From positions 1 through 45,310 of the forward strand of contig CAYGVA010000009.1 in NCBI GenBank assembly GCA_964353225.1: DNA of 45,310 nt, in the 5' to 3' direction. Shown here piece by piece: positions 17,506 to 26,390 of this stretch. The DNA comes from PCC-6406 sp964353225 (lineage in GTDB: Bacteria > Cyanobacteriota > Cyanobacteriia > Phormidesmidales > Phormidesmidaceae). The first letter of the stretch is position 1, and the number at the start of each line of letters is the position of its first letter. The notes beneath the pieces were generated by a model. It was not told the origin of the DNA. It ran no database searches and saw only the letters and a program-made list of their open reading frames with translations. The translations under genes were made by a program, and so were the position numbers.

Positions 17506-18204
17506 TCAGGCTGAGGTGCTGTAGGCCAGACTCTCAGTATGTAAGCGATAGCCCACCCCATACACCGTATCAATGAGGTTGGCTGGGCTCCCTACCTGCT
17601 TGAGCTTATGGCGCAAATTACTGAGGTGCGTTTTGACGGCCCCTTCCCCAGCGGTGGCATCAAAGGACCAGAGATGATTGACCAGGACAGACCGGGTCAA
17701 CACTTGGCCCGGATGGCGCAAAAAATACTCTAAGAGAATATATTCCTTAGGGGTAAGGTCAAGGCTTTGGGCCTCGTAGGTGACCTGGCGAGTCGCGGGA
17801 TCAAGACACAGTGCCCCCTGACATAACTGGGTCGGGCTCACGGTGCGGCTACGGCGACATAGGGCGCGAATTCGGGCGGACAGTTCTTCTAATCGGAAAG
17901 GTTTGACCAGGTAGTCATCGGCCCCGGCATCTAAACCCATCACCTTATCGCCAGTGGTGTCCTTGGCGGTCAGCATCAAAATCAAAGCCTGACAGCCCAT
18001 GGTTCGTAGCTGTTGACAAAGGCTAATGCCGTCTAACTGGGGCAGCATCCAATCCAGCAAAATTAGATCGTAGGTGGCGGATTGGGCATAATCCCACCCT
18101 TCCTGACCATCTTCGGCCCAATCAACAATGTGATTTTGATGTTGCAGATCCTTGACTAAGGGACGGGCGATGCGGCGATCATCTTCGACAATTAGTATTC
18201 GCAT
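17506..18204 (-). CDS. OmpR-family response regulator paired with the adjacent histidine kinase
   Basis: A receiver domain with Asp8/Asp9, phospho-acceptor Asp51 (LLDWMLP), LTAKD and VKPF, plus a C-terminal winged helix with the signature LRHKLKQVG and VYGVGYRL. The ATG at 18204 is preferred to TTG 18210. Its stop codon is 2 bases from the kinase start, so it is certainly co-transcribed with it. It is similar in type to the orphan regulator at 14458, and the two transcription units converge. Confidence 0.95.
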   Translation of the reverse strand: MRILIVEDDRRIARPLVKDLQHQNHIVDWAEDGQEGWDYAQSATYDLILLDWMLPQLDGISLCQQLRTMGCQALILMLTAKDTTGDKVMGLDAGADDYLVKPFRLEELSARIRALCRRSRTVSPTQLCQGALCLDPATRQVTYEAQSLDLTPKEYILLEYFLRHPGQVLTRSVLVNHLWSFDATAGEGAVKTHLSNLRHKLKQVGSPANLIDTVYGVGYRLHTESLAYSTSA

Positions 18205-18530
18205 GGGCAAATCGATTCCAGTATCGACAGAGCAGGGGCAACTGCTTGCATTTACGCTAAACCGGCATTGTCAAAAAGCTGACAAGAACTGGCGCTATCT
18301 CCCTATACCGGTTCAGTTCAAGGGTTTCAGCACGGATAAGGACGGATATTACGACCTCAACCAGCCTTGGTCATCCTCTGTATACATCGGTTGGATTTAT
18401 AGAATGGTGATCTAGCTCAACCCATGACTGTGTTGATGATGGGTTGTTCTCATTTTTTGTGTGTGCGGGGTGCGGTGTAACGTCCCCTACGCAGGCCATT
18501 GATCATGGCGCTATTCATTCTTGAAGTCAG
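18205..18530. other. Intergenic region between the two-component operon and the VOC gene
   Basis: 326 bases with no gene. A stem AACCCAT (18419-18425) pairs with ATGGGTT (18439-18445), followed 6 bases later by a run of T (from 18452), resembling a weak plus-strand terminator, although no plus-strand gene precedes it within 2 kb. The promoter for the minus-strand response regulator should lie near 18205-18260. Confidence 0.4.
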
Positions 18531-18536
18531 GTGGTG

Positions 18537-18953
18537 ATGATGTTGACCCCTTCGAACAGGCTGCCCGTTCAACCTCAGGCTGAACCCTTGAGCGATCCCC
18601 GTCCACCCGTGTGGATCGGCCATCTGTCCTTAGCTACCCCTCAGTTTCAGGCTACTTTGGTATTCCTCACCGCCATGGGGATTCGTCCCGTGGTGACCAA
18701 GGAAAACTTTGCCGTGTTGGAGTTACGGGGTGGCACCCATATCGTACTCAGGGGTAATAGTGAGACGGCTCCTGGCCCAGCCCCATTTGATTTGATGGTG
18801 GATGATTTGGATCAATACCATCAGCGCTGTCTTGACCAAGGGCTAACACCGACAACGATTCACAACGGCTCCATCCATCGTTCCTTTGAAGTGCAGGAAC
18901 CGGGGGGACTGACGTTTAAATTCAATGATTCCCATGCGGTGGGACCGGTGTAG
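18537..18953 (+). CDS. VOC-family (glyoxalase/bleomycin-resistance fold) protein
   Basis: About 138 residues with a single half-barrel VOC domain from about residue 28 (IGHLSLATPQFQATLVFLTAMGIRP) to FEVQEPGGLTFKF. The first His of a typical metal site and a Glu (VQEPGG) are present, so metal binding is possible. The substrate is unknown. Starts GTG, GTG, ATG, ATG follow each other at 18531-18542; AGGTGG favours one of the ATGs. It is isolated, on the opposite strand from its neighbours. Confidence 0.85.
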   Translation: MMLTPSNRLPVQPQAEPLSDPRPPVWIGHLSLATPQFQATLVFLTAMGIRPVVTKENFAVLELRGGTHIVLRGNSETAPGPAPFDLMVDDLDQYHQRCLDQGLTPTTIHNGSIHRSFEVQEPGGLTFKFNDSHAVGPV

Positions 18954-18982
18954 AACCGTGAGCCGATGGGAACCCACATGCC

Positions 18983-19366
18983 TTAGCTAAATTTAATCTC
19001 GTTATTCTCTGCCTTGATATTTATGCGGGCTAGACGCTCAGCCAGGGTTTTCATGATTTCGATCGCGAAATAAGGTGTCTGCTGCACTAAGAAGGTAAAG
19101 CGCTTTTGATCGATCTTGACCAAGCGACAGTCGGTTTTGGCGATCGCAGACGCACTCCGGGGATAGCCCGGATTGATTAAGGCCATTTCCCCTAGGGCTT
19201 CACCTTTACCGAAACAGTCAAAAACCTGGTCTTTTAGGAAGATCTCCACTTCTCCAGCTTGGATGATGTACATTTCATGGCCGATGTCACCTTCTCGAAA
19301 AATAGCCGCTCCAGCGGCAAAGGCCTCGGCATTCGGATCTTCGCTAAACAGTCGAAAGTGTTCCAT
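18983..19366 (-). CDS. Single-domain cyclic-nucleotide-binding protein
   Basis: 127 residues covering one Crp/PKA-type nucleotide-binding beta-roll. The phosphate-binding cassette GEMALINPGYPRSASA keeps the Glu that contacts ribose and the Arg that contacts phosphate, so binding of cAMP or cGMP is plausible. There is no DNA-binding helix-turn-helix, membrane segment or kinase domain, so it must signal by protein contact. ATG 19366. A PEP-CTERM gene lies upstream on the same strand, 189 bases away. Confidence 0.92.
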   Translation of the reverse strand: MEHFRLFSEDPNAEAFAAGAAIFREGDIGHEMYIIQAGEVEIFLKDQVFDCFGKGEALGEMALINPGYPRSASAIAKTDCRLVKIDQKRFTFLVQQTPYFAIEIMKTLAERLARINIKAENNEIKFS

Positions 19367-19555
19367 GGGCTCATTTCTGTCTCAATGGCTGGGGTATACC
19401 ATTTTATGGGGACCGCCACCGCAACTCTAGTTGCCAACGAGAAGGGAGATCATGTCAGTTTTTGAAGGTCATCAATTATCCCTTACAAAGGAGGAGTTTA
19501 CTTTCCTGTTTTGCAAGGGATTTTCAATGGATTCAGCTGAGGCCGATAAAGCATT

Positions 19556-20245
19556 CTAGACTAACTTTTGGCGCTTGAGGCGGGCCGCAACTGCGCCAAA
19601 GAGCACAAGGCCAACCCCAGCCGCAGGCTCAGGAATCGTTGAAGACTCAGGTGTTGGCGTCACTGGGGAGCGATCCATGGTGTAGACCGAAATGTGGGAA
19701 AGACCGGCAGCACCGCTGCGGCCATTACGCTTCTGGGTGATACCAGCCACGTCAAACTTACCGCTGCTGACCGCCTCTTCTAAATTATTGAAAAGATAAG
19801 CAGAGTAAAAGGTTGAGGCCTTTTGCACTACGACAAAGGGGCTGTCTAGCCCTTCTGTGAAGTTGAAATTGCCGCTTTTGGCTCCTCCCCCGATGTCGGC
19901 TACATTGTCGCCCCCTGAATCGGACTTGCCGAATAACGTCCATTTACCATTCAGGCCATCAACGGCGTTGGCAAAGGCGGCGTCCTCGGCATCACCAGAG
20001 TCATACCCCCCTAAGGCACCCCAACTTGAGTCGCCATTCAAGTAATCAACAAAACCGACCTGTGAATCATTACCGGTAAAGTTGCCGCACTCGCTGGAGG
20101 CAAAATCTTCGCCAGCGATGGTGGCAGTGGCGTCGAAGACACTGCAATTCCCTTCAACCCAAGCTGCATGGGCAGGGGACAAGGCAGCCGCTGCCATGAC
20201 CAGGCCCGTACCTACAAATGCTGCTGTAGAAATCTTTTTAAACAT
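19556..20245 (-). CDS. PEP-CTERM sorted exported protein (229 aa)
   Basis: A Sec signal peptide (MFKKIST, hydrophobic core, cleavage near SPAHA-AW), a mature domain rich in Gly, Asp, Asn and Ser, and a C-terminal PEP-CTERM tripartite signal: IPEP, a hydrophobic helix, then RLKRQK. Such proteins are processed by an exosortase and sent to the surface or extracellular matrix. Two cysteines near the N-terminus of the mature part may form a disulfide. The ATG at 20245 is chosen rather than an upstream TTG. No exosortase is present in this window. Confidence 0.93.
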   Translation of the reverse strand: MFKKISTAAFVGTGLVMAAAALSPAHAAWVEGNCSVFDATATIAGEDFASSECGNFTGNDSQVGFVDYLNGDSSWGALGGYDSGDAEDAAFANAVDGLNGKWTLFGKSDSGGDNVADIGGGAKSGNFNFTEGLDSPFVVVQKASTFYSAYLFNNLEEAVSSGKFDVAGITQKRNGRSGAAGLSHISVYTMDRSPVTPTPESSTIPEPAAGVGLVLFGAVAARLKRQKLV

Positions 20246-20441
20246 AACGCCTAACCGCAATTCTTCCTGAAGTGATGGTCTGAATCCTGAGATGCACTTA
20301 TCACTTTTTATAAAGTACTGATTGTGACAAGACTTCTATAACCGCAGACCTACAGAACTTTCAGAACCTCAGTGGGAGGGGATTTAGGTACTTCTGCGCA
20401 ACGTCACCTACGTAGTTACGCATGTTTTATTTGAAACTTAT

Positions 20442-20467
20442 ATTGCCTCGATCAATACGGAGGCAAT
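20442..20467. repeat. Inverted repeat between the GMC and PEP-CTERM genes
   Basis: ATTGCCTC (20442-20449) and GAGGCAAT (20460-20467) form an 8-bp stem with a 10-base loop, 85 bases past the GMC oxidoreductase stop codon. No T-run follows. It is probably the transcript end of the GMC gene. The remaining bases from 20246 to 20551 hold no gene; AT-rich DNA just upstream of 20245 should carry the PEP-CTERM promoter. Confidence 0.55.
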
Positions 20468-20551
20468 GCTCAGGGAGATCGCCTGCTGATCCCATTGTTG
20501 GGTCAATGACTGGCCGGTTTGGGCCGGTAGCGCCAGTGTGCCAGTGCGCGT

Positions 20552-22258
20552 TTACAGTAAACCTTGACGTAGTTTCTCGGCGATGCGATCGCAGGCCCGA
20601 GCCGTAATTGCCATCTCGGTGAGGGTGGGGCTTTGCCATCCCGACGAGGTCCAACATGCGCCATCGGTGACCAGTACATTGGGGGCTTCCCAGCATTGGT
20701 TATCGGCATTGACCACCGAATTTTTGGGGGAGGTGCCCATGCGCGCGCCCCCGACTTCGTGGATGTAGTAACCGGGAGGGGCAGCCGGCAGTAGGCGCTT
20801 TTCGACCCGGCGCATGAGAGGGGCGATCGCGGGCATGTGGAACAACTCAGACAGGGCATAGCACTCACCCCCCGCCGCTGCCACCGTCGCCTGAATTTCT
20901 TGGCGCATGTGGGCCACCATCTGGTGCTCGTTATCCGACCAAGCGCAATCAATATGGGCGGCGGGAATCCCCCAGGCATCGACGGTATCAGCGCTGAGGC
21001 TGACCCGATTTTCGGGTCGAGGCAACACTTCCCCATGGCCAATCAGAAACCCGATTGTCCCTTTCCCTACCTTGTGCAGCACTGACGGTACCGCAAAGCG
21101 CTGAACCCCCCCCCACAATCCGTATCCCCGCAAAAAGGATTCGGTTTGGGGCTGGTCTAAGTTGCAAAAGCGAGGAATGAAAAAACTCTCGCTGCCAGAC
21201 AGGGGAAATGCCTCCCCAGAGGCAGGCACCCCCGGCAACCAAAAAAACTGAGTCGTGGAAACATGATCCATTAAATAGCGCCCCAGCACATCGGACGCGT
21301 TGGGCAAGCCGTGGGACTGATGGGCCGCCGTGGAATGGAGCAGAATCCGCACCGACTCAATGGCCGATGCACAGAGGACAATGATTTTTCCCCTGACTTC
21401 GTGGGCGGATTGGGTGAGGCGATCGATAAAGGCGACGCCACGAGCTCGATCACTGCCTGCCTCAAACATCAGGTGGCTAACCACCGCATTGGACCGTAGC
21501 TCCACATTGCCCAGGGCCAAGGCTGCTTTCAGCGAAGAGCCGGGACTCGCCGCCCGTGACCAGGGCTGCTCTGGGGTGGGCTTATGCAGCGCAAAGCCCC
21601 GCGAATGGATCAGTTGACGCTCAGACCAGTGGGCACTGACCAGCGCTTGCAATTCCGTCTCCCTTGGGGTGAGGGGTGACGGCGGCAAATAGTCGCCATC
21701 GGGCAGTTGGGTGAGCCCATCCTGCGCCCCCCGCACCTGGAAAAATTGCTCTAGCCGGGTGTAATAGGGGGCCAAGTCAGCATGGGCGATCGGCCAGTCT
21801 TCCCCAAAACCATCCCGCTGGGCCGCTTTGAATTCGTAGTCTGACAAACGCAGGGTAATGCCGCCCCAGGTGTGACTTTTCCCCCCTACCTGCCGTCCGC
21901 GTGTCCAGTAAAAGGGTTTGTGTTCTGGGGTGGTGTAAGGGTTGTCTCGCTCGTCTACAAAGAAGTCGGGATTGGTTTTCCAGTAGCCGGGGTGGACGGC
22001 TTGGTAGCTATGTTTTCCCGTCACCAAACCGTAGGCCCGCCGCGCCATATCCCGCGCCGGATTGATTTGATCCCGCTTGGGATCCACATCTCGTCCCGCT
22101 TCGAGGACCAGTACCCGCAAACCGCGCTCGCCTAATTCTTTAGCCGCGATCCCTCCGGTCGCCCCCGACCCCACCACGATCGCATCGTAAGGTTCTGCCG
22201 TTGTCTGAATCTGCATCCCCGTTTTTCCCGACTCACTCAAGACCATGGCCACCGTCAT
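20552..22258 (-). CDS. GMC-family FAD-dependent oxidoreductase
   Basis: 568 residues. The N-terminal FAD-binding motif GSGATGG is at residues 30-36, followed by VLVLEAG with the ribose-binding Glu and the GMC signature GRQVGGKSHTWGG near 125. At the C-terminus HEVGGARMG supplies the catalytic His, but the usual second catalytic Asn/His (NPTLT) reads SPTLT. The family oxidises alcohols or sugars (choline, glucose, gluconate); the substrate here is unknown and no cytochrome partner is adjacent. No signal peptide is evident. It stands alone on the minus strand. Confidence 0.93.
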   Translation of the reverse strand: MTVAMVLSESGKTGMQIQTTAEPYDAIVVGSGATGGIAAKELGERGLRVLVLEAGRDVDPKRDQINPARDMARRAYGLVTGKHSYQAVHPGYWKTNPDFFVDERDNPYTTPEHKPFYWTRGRQVGGKSHTWGGITLRLSDYEFKAAQRDGFGEDWPIAHADLAPYYTRLEQFFQVRGAQDGLTQLPDGDYLPPSPLTPRETELQALVSAHWSERQLIHSRGFALHKPTPEQPWSRAASPGSSLKAALALGNVELRSNAVVSHLMFEAGSDRARGVAFIDRLTQSAHEVRGKIIVLCASAIESVRILLHSTAAHQSHGLPNASDVLGRYLMDHVSTTQFFWLPGVPASGEAFPLSGSESFFIPRFCNLDQPQTESFLRGYGLWGGVQRFAVPSVLHKVGKGTIGFLIGHGEVLPRPENRVSLSADTVDAWGIPAAHIDCAWSDNEHQMVAHMRQEIQATVAAAGGECYALSELFHMPAIAPLMRRVEKRLLPAAPPGYYIHEVGGARMGTSPKNSVVNADNQCWEAPNVLVTDGACWTSSGWQSPTLTEMAITARACDRIAEKLRQGLL

Positions 22259-22819
22259 TTGGATGCATTGATGGGGGATGGGCGATCGCTCACCCGTTTC
22301 TGCTCATCTGCTGAACGCTCAACTCAGCATAAATCCTGCCGGTCCCCTTCACGATGGGCGGCGGCGGGCTATATCCCAGCAGATGTGCCGTTAAAAGCGA
22401 TGGGGATCGGCCCCCAACTCCCGCAGCCTAGCTACTAGCTTCTCACTCCGCTGGCACGCTGTCTCGAGCGCTCCCCGTCGGGCCTTGAATGCGCTGCGCA
22501 ACATCCACGCCAATCCGAAGGTGACAAATAGACAGCAGGGCCAGCGCTATAAATCCAGCCTTTAAACTTTCAGGGAAGCAGTTTCCCCTGAAAGTTTAAT
22601 GTCTAATTAATCTCACAAAAATATATCGTTAACAATTATTTTTCGCTTACGCATATTCACCCAAGCTTAAACACCATTTAATCTAAGTCGCGTGATTTCT
22701 TAATAGTTGAATGGGATTATTACAGTCGTGGCTGAGGTAGTTAATTCAGGGATTTTTATCGTTTTTGCGTGAAAAGCATTGGCCGATTTATGTCTAAATA
22801 TATCTGGTCTCATTGACTG
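22259..22819. other. Long intergenic region upstream of the GMC gene
   Basis: 561 bases with no gene I can support. The left part (to about 22560) is GC-rich and patchy, with degenerate repeat-like runs. The right part is distinctly AT-rich and should contain the promoter for the secreted protein at 22820. The inverted repeat at 22562-22599 separates the two. Confidence 0.5.
22562..22599. repeat. Long inverted repeat in an intergenic region
   Basis: Left arm TTAAACTTTCAGGG at 22562-22575 pairs with CCCTGAAAGTTTAA at 22586-22599, and the stem continues towards the loop with one bulged base. It is terminator-like or a folded RNA end, but neither strand has a gene ending close to it. Confidence 0.7.
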
Positions 22820-23407
22820 ATGTTATTGCCCTTTGATCGATCGCTAGGCTACTTTTTCTGTGCCTTTATTACCATGGCGCTGACAGTCATTTTTCTGGGG
22901 TCCAGCCAAGCCAATGAACCGATTGTTGATCGCCACACCGTTGAGATCGTTGTTGATAGAGATGTGACCCAAGCGGCGCTATTAGATGAAGCGGAGGGCT
23001 TAGTTCGACAGATGATTGTGGATATCTTTGCTCAGCAGCCCGATGTGAATGCGGTCGAGGTGGCGGTGCTGGGCGATCGCCACGGTGAGATTGCCCCAAT
23101 CCTAGTCACCAAAGTCTCCCGAAGCCAGTGGCAGCATGCGCCCCAAGTGAGTCCCTGGACACGCTATTACACCGAGAGCACCCAAGCTTTACTACAGCGC
23201 CACGGCGAGATTTCACCCTCCGGGACAACCGCCGGAACCCCTCCAATTTTTATTCAAAACGTTTTGGTTCCCATTGATAGCCCTGGCCCAGTGCCATTAA
23301 TTAGAGCGCCGGTCAGTCCAGCCACAAATGTTAACCCGGCAAGACCACCAACCACCATAACTTCAGAGGAACAGGTGGTTCAAAACAATTTGCCTGATTG
23401 GGATTAA
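22820..23407 (+). CDS. Secreted protein of unknown function (195 aa)
   Basis: The N-terminus has a hydrophobic stretch (about residues 8-28) ending SSQANE, a Sec signal peptide or anchor. The central 100 residues form one domain with LLDEAEGLVRQMIVDIF and VEVAVLGDRHGEIAPI. The last 50 residues are Pro/Thr/Val-rich and look unstructured. I do not recognise a family with a known role. It precedes the PhoX-like gene by 187 bases on the same strand. Confidence 0.8.
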   Translation: MLLPFDRSLGYFFCAFITMALTVIFLGSSQANEPIVDRHTVEIVVDRDVTQAALLDEAEGLVRQMIVDIFAQQPDVNAVEVAVLGDRHGEIAPILVTKVSRSQWQHAPQVSPWTRYYTESTQALLQRHGEISPSGTTAGTPPIFIQNVLVPIDSPGPVPLIRAPVSPATNVNPARPPTTITSEEQVVQNNLPDWD

Positions 23408-23434
23408 TGCGGCAAAAGCTAATTTTTGCCCATC

Positions 23435-23453
23435 CTTAAAAGCTATTTAAAAC
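23435..23453 (+). promoter_or_regulatory. Possible degenerate Pho box upstream of the PhoX-like gene
   Basis: CTTAAAAG and TTTAAAAC are repeated with an 11-base period, as in the tandem YTTAAYYW units of cyanobacterial SphR boxes, but the 3' halves deviate from consensus and a third unit is not clear. It lies 142 bases before the PhoX-like start codon. Confidence 0.25.
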
Positions 23454-23594
23454 GTTTTCCCTGACCTGGTTGCAGATTGCTAGTGCAGGGTAAATACCTG
23501 GGGTTCAAAAGCAGGTTTTTAGCGTGGAACCTCCCCCAGATGACGGTTCGATTGTGTTGCTGAATCAGTTAAGTTTATTTGAGAGGAGAAGAAC

Positions 23595-25505
23595 ATGGAG
23601 CATGATAACGAAGTCGTAAATAAATCAGGAAATCGTCCTTTTGAGGCGGTTTTTCAAGCGAGTCTGTCCCGTCGCCATCTCATTACCCGCAGTGCCGGCC
23701 TATCGGCTGCGGCTTTCCTGGCGACATTGGCTGGTAATAAAGGTTGGGCTCAGGCTGCCAATGGGGAGAATGCGGGTACTGTCAGCAGCTTCTCTGGCAC
23801 CACCGTTGCCCAGGCGACCAGCAGCTTGATCAACTTCGCCCCCGTCCCCTTTGACAGCAGCTTTGGCCCTGTCCCCAACATCTCTGATGACTATCAGTAC
23901 GATGTCTTGATTCCCTGGGGCACTTCCATTCAGCCCGGTGGTCCCGAGTATACGGGCAACCCCAACACCCGCCCCACCTCAGCCCAGCAGGCCCAGCAAG
24001 TGGGCATCGGTCACGATGGTATGTGGTTTTTCCCTTTTGAGGGGAGCAACACCCATGGCATGCTCTGCATCAACCATGAATTCGGCACGAATCCCCACGT
24101 TTTGGGCAAGGTAGCCCCTACGAGCCTAGAGGATGTCAAGGTTTCTCAGCACGCCCATGGTGTGAGTGTGGTTGAGATCAAAAAAGTGAATGGTCAGTGG
24201 GACCGTGTAGCGGGCAACAACGCTCGCCGCATTCATGTCAACACCCCGGTTGAGTTCAGTGGTCCGGCTGCTGGTCACCCCCTGCTAGCCAATACGGCCA
24301 ACAACGAGCCCAAAGGTACCGTCAATAACTGTGCCAACGGTTACACCCCCTGGGGTACCTACCTGACCTGCGAAGAAAACTTCAACGGTTACTTTGGCTC
24401 CACCGAGGGTGCTACCTTCAATGACCAACGCACCGAAGCGCAACGGCGCTACGGTTTCGATTTCGACGGGTTCAACTACGGTTGGGAACAGTTTGACCCC
24501 CGTTTCGACCTGTCGAACCCGAGCTATGCCAACGAGCAGCACCGCTTTGGTTGGATTGTTGAGATCGATCCTAATGATGGCAGCAAAAAGCCGGTTAAGC
24601 GGACGGCCTTGGGTCGCTTTAAGCATGAAGGCATTGCTATCACCATCGGTCGTGGTGGCCGTGCGGTGGGTTATATGGGAGATGATCAGCGCTTTGACTA
24701 TTGCTACAAGTTTGTTTCTTCAACCAGTTGGCAGGCTGCCATCCGCCGTGGCCTGAGCCCCTTGGATTCTGGCAAGTTATATGTCGCCAGATTCAATGAG
24801 AACGGTACGGGTAACTGGCTAGAGTTGACCATCCGCAACCCAGTGCTGGCTGCAAACTTCAGCGATCAAGGCGAAGTTATGGTCTTTGCTCGATTGGCCG
24901 CCGACCTGTTGGGTGCCACCCCGATGGATCGCCCGGAATGGACCACCGTCGCTAAAGATGGCAGCATCTTCTGGGCGCTGACCAATAACAGCAATCGGAC
25001 TGTCACCGGCCCCGGCAGCCCTTTAGCACCCAACCCTGATGGTCATATTCTCCGGATGGTGGATAGTAATCGCCACACCGGTACAACCTTTACTTGGACT
25101 ATTCCCTTTATTGCCGCAGATACCCATCCCGCCAAAGACAAAACCACCTTTAGCGACCCCGATGGTCTGTGGGCCGACCCCGATGGGCGTCTCTTTATTG
25201 AGACCGATGGGGGCCAGCAGCGTTTAGTAGATGGGACCCAGACCAACAATCAATTGCTGGTTGCCGATCCGGCCACCGGTGAGATTTGTCGCCTGTTTAG
25301 CGGCGTCACTAGCGATGAGGTGACTGGGATTACGGTCACGCCTGATCGCAAAACCATGTTCGTCAATTTGCAGCACCCCGGTAACGGTAACCCCGCCGCC
25401 AGTAACTTTCCGGTGGCAAACAACCCTGCCGACCCCAATGGTCCGATTCCTCGGGATTGCACCATTGTCATCACCAAAAAGGATGGCGGCATCATCGGTT
25501 CCTAA
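23595..25505 (+). CDS. phoX: PhoX/DUF839-family Tat-exported phosphatase
   Basis: 636 residues. A twin-arginine signal (SRRHLIT at 25-31, Ala-rich h-region, ending GWAQA) directs folded export. PhoX motifs follow in order: DGMWFFPFEGSNTHGMLCINHE, the AHGVSVVEI strand, the iron-ligand cysteine segment NCANGYTPWGTYLTCEE near residue 245, the KHEG-type and DDQRFDYCYKFV segments, and DPDGLWADPDGRL near 520. PhoX enzymes are calcium- and iron-dependent monoesterases that release phosphate from organic esters outside the cytoplasm. GAGGAG lies 8 bases before the ATG. Family membership is firm; phosphatase activity is inferred. Confidence 0.93.
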   Translation: MEHDNEVVNKSGNRPFEAVFQASLSRRHLITRSAGLSAAAFLATLAGNKGWAQAANGENAGTVSSFSGTTVAQATSSLINFAPVPFDSSFGPVPNISDDYQYDVLIPWGTSIQPGGPEYTGNPNTRPTSAQQAQQVGIGHDGMWFFPFEGSNTHGMLCINHEFGTNPHVLGKVAPTSLEDVKVSQHAHGVSVVEIKKVNGQWDRVAGNNARRIHVNTPVEFSGPAAGHPLLANTANNEPKGTVNNCANGYTPWGTYLTCEENFNGYFGSTEGATFNDQRTEAQRRYGFDFDGFNYGWEQFDPRFDLSNPSYANEQHRFGWIVEIDPNDGSKKPVKRTALGRFKHEGIAITIGRGGRAVGYMGDDQRFDYCYKFVSSTSWQAAIRRGLSPLDSGKLYVARFNENGTGNWLELTIRNPVLAANFSDQGEVMVFARLAADLLGATPMDRPEWTTVAKDGSIFWALTNNSNRTVTGPGSPLAPNPDGHILRMVDSNRHTGTTFTWTIPFIAADTHPAKDKTTFSDPDGLWADPDGRLFIETDGGQQRLVDGTQTNNQLLVADPATGEICRLFSGVTSDEVTGITVTPDRKTMFVNLQHPGNGNPAASNFPVANNPADPNGPIPRDCTIVITKKDGGIIGS

Positions 25506-25623
25506 TCGGCAGCTAATGTGCTGAATCAAGCTGAGTTTGGCGACTGCAAGCCATTCATTTTGCAGCGCCAAACCTGATTTTTATGCTCCATACACATCCC
25601 GCAATTTAACTTAGGTGAAAACC

Positions 25624-26166
25624 ATGAAACGTTTTGCTTTTGCCGCTGCTGCCACGCTGGCTTTAAGTGCGATCGCGGCTCCCGCCAATGCCGCCAAATT
25701 CAAGTGGACCGTTGACTACAGCGGTTTTTGGTCCGACGGTTCTGCCCTCACCGGCATGTTTGTTGCCCATGAGGAAGATGCTTTAGACGGCATCGTTAGC
25801 AGTGATGAATTTTTGACTTGGATGTGGGATTGGAGCGGGAACCTTGACGTTGAGGCATTCTCCATCTCTTCTGAGGATGCATTTTCAGAAACTCAATTTG
25901 ATGCAGCACTTAACCTCGGGGCAGATCCCTTTGTCCAGGGTGTTTTTTTTGGTGGCATCGATCCTGAAGAATTCAGTATTGACGCTGATTTTTTATTCGT
26001 TGATCAGTTCAACTTTGAAACGAGTGACTATATGTTCACTGAAGCCGATCAAGATGGGTCTGTCTCCGTTACCTCCCAACCGGTTCCCGAACCTGCGACC
26101 ATTCTGGGTCTGATGGCCCTAGCCGCCGCCGGTACCGCCGTTAAGCGCCAAACCCAAAACGCATAA
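25624..26166 (+). CDS. PEP-CTERM sorted exported protein (180 aa)
   Basis: A signal peptide (MKRFAFAAAATLALSAIAAPANA) and a C-terminal VPEPATILGLMALAAAGTAVKRQ, a textbook PEP-CTERM signal. The mature domain is acidic and aromatic (WMWDWSGN, DADFLFVDQFNFETSDYMF) and may adopt a beta-sandwich; I do not recognise a finer family. The ATG at 25624 is preferred to GTG 25615. It follows the PhoX-like gene by about 120 bases on the same strand, with a strong terminator 44 bases after its stop codon. Confidence 0.92.
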   Translation: MKRFAFAAAATLALSAIAAPANAAKFKWTVDYSGFWSDGSALTGMFVAHEEDALDGIVSSDEFLTWMWDWSGNLDVEAFSISSEDAFSETQFDAALNLGADPFVQGVFFGGIDPEEFSIDADFLFVDQFNFETSDYMFTEADQDGSVSVTSQPVPEPATILGLMALAAAGTAVKRQTQNA

Positions 26167-26209
26167 GGTTGCTGCCATTGCGGCCTTGGGTTAAAAGATC
26201 GTCATTTAC

Positions 26210-26243
26210 AGTCCCTACCAAACTATTCTTGGTAGGGACTTTT
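26210..26243 (+). terminator. Intrinsic terminator of the PEP-CTERM gene
   Basis: A perfect 12-bp stem AGTCCCTACCAA/TTGGTAGGGACT with a 7-base loop, followed by TTT. It closes the PhoX-like/PEP-CTERM region. Confidence 0.9.
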
Positions 26244-26390
26244 GATTGGGATTGGCCCTAGAGGGTTTATCCATCGGGTGATCGTGGGCTGAACAACGCT
26301 CCCAATGGTTCCAGAGTGGGCATAGTAAGTACATTGCCGTAGGCAGTATGTGTCGCTTTACAAATTGTCCCGGCGCAACGCCGTCCTTAG

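Noticed and set aside
18152..18415. 87-codon plus-strand frame
   Set aside because: Starts inside the response-regulator gene on the other strand and has no coding-like features.
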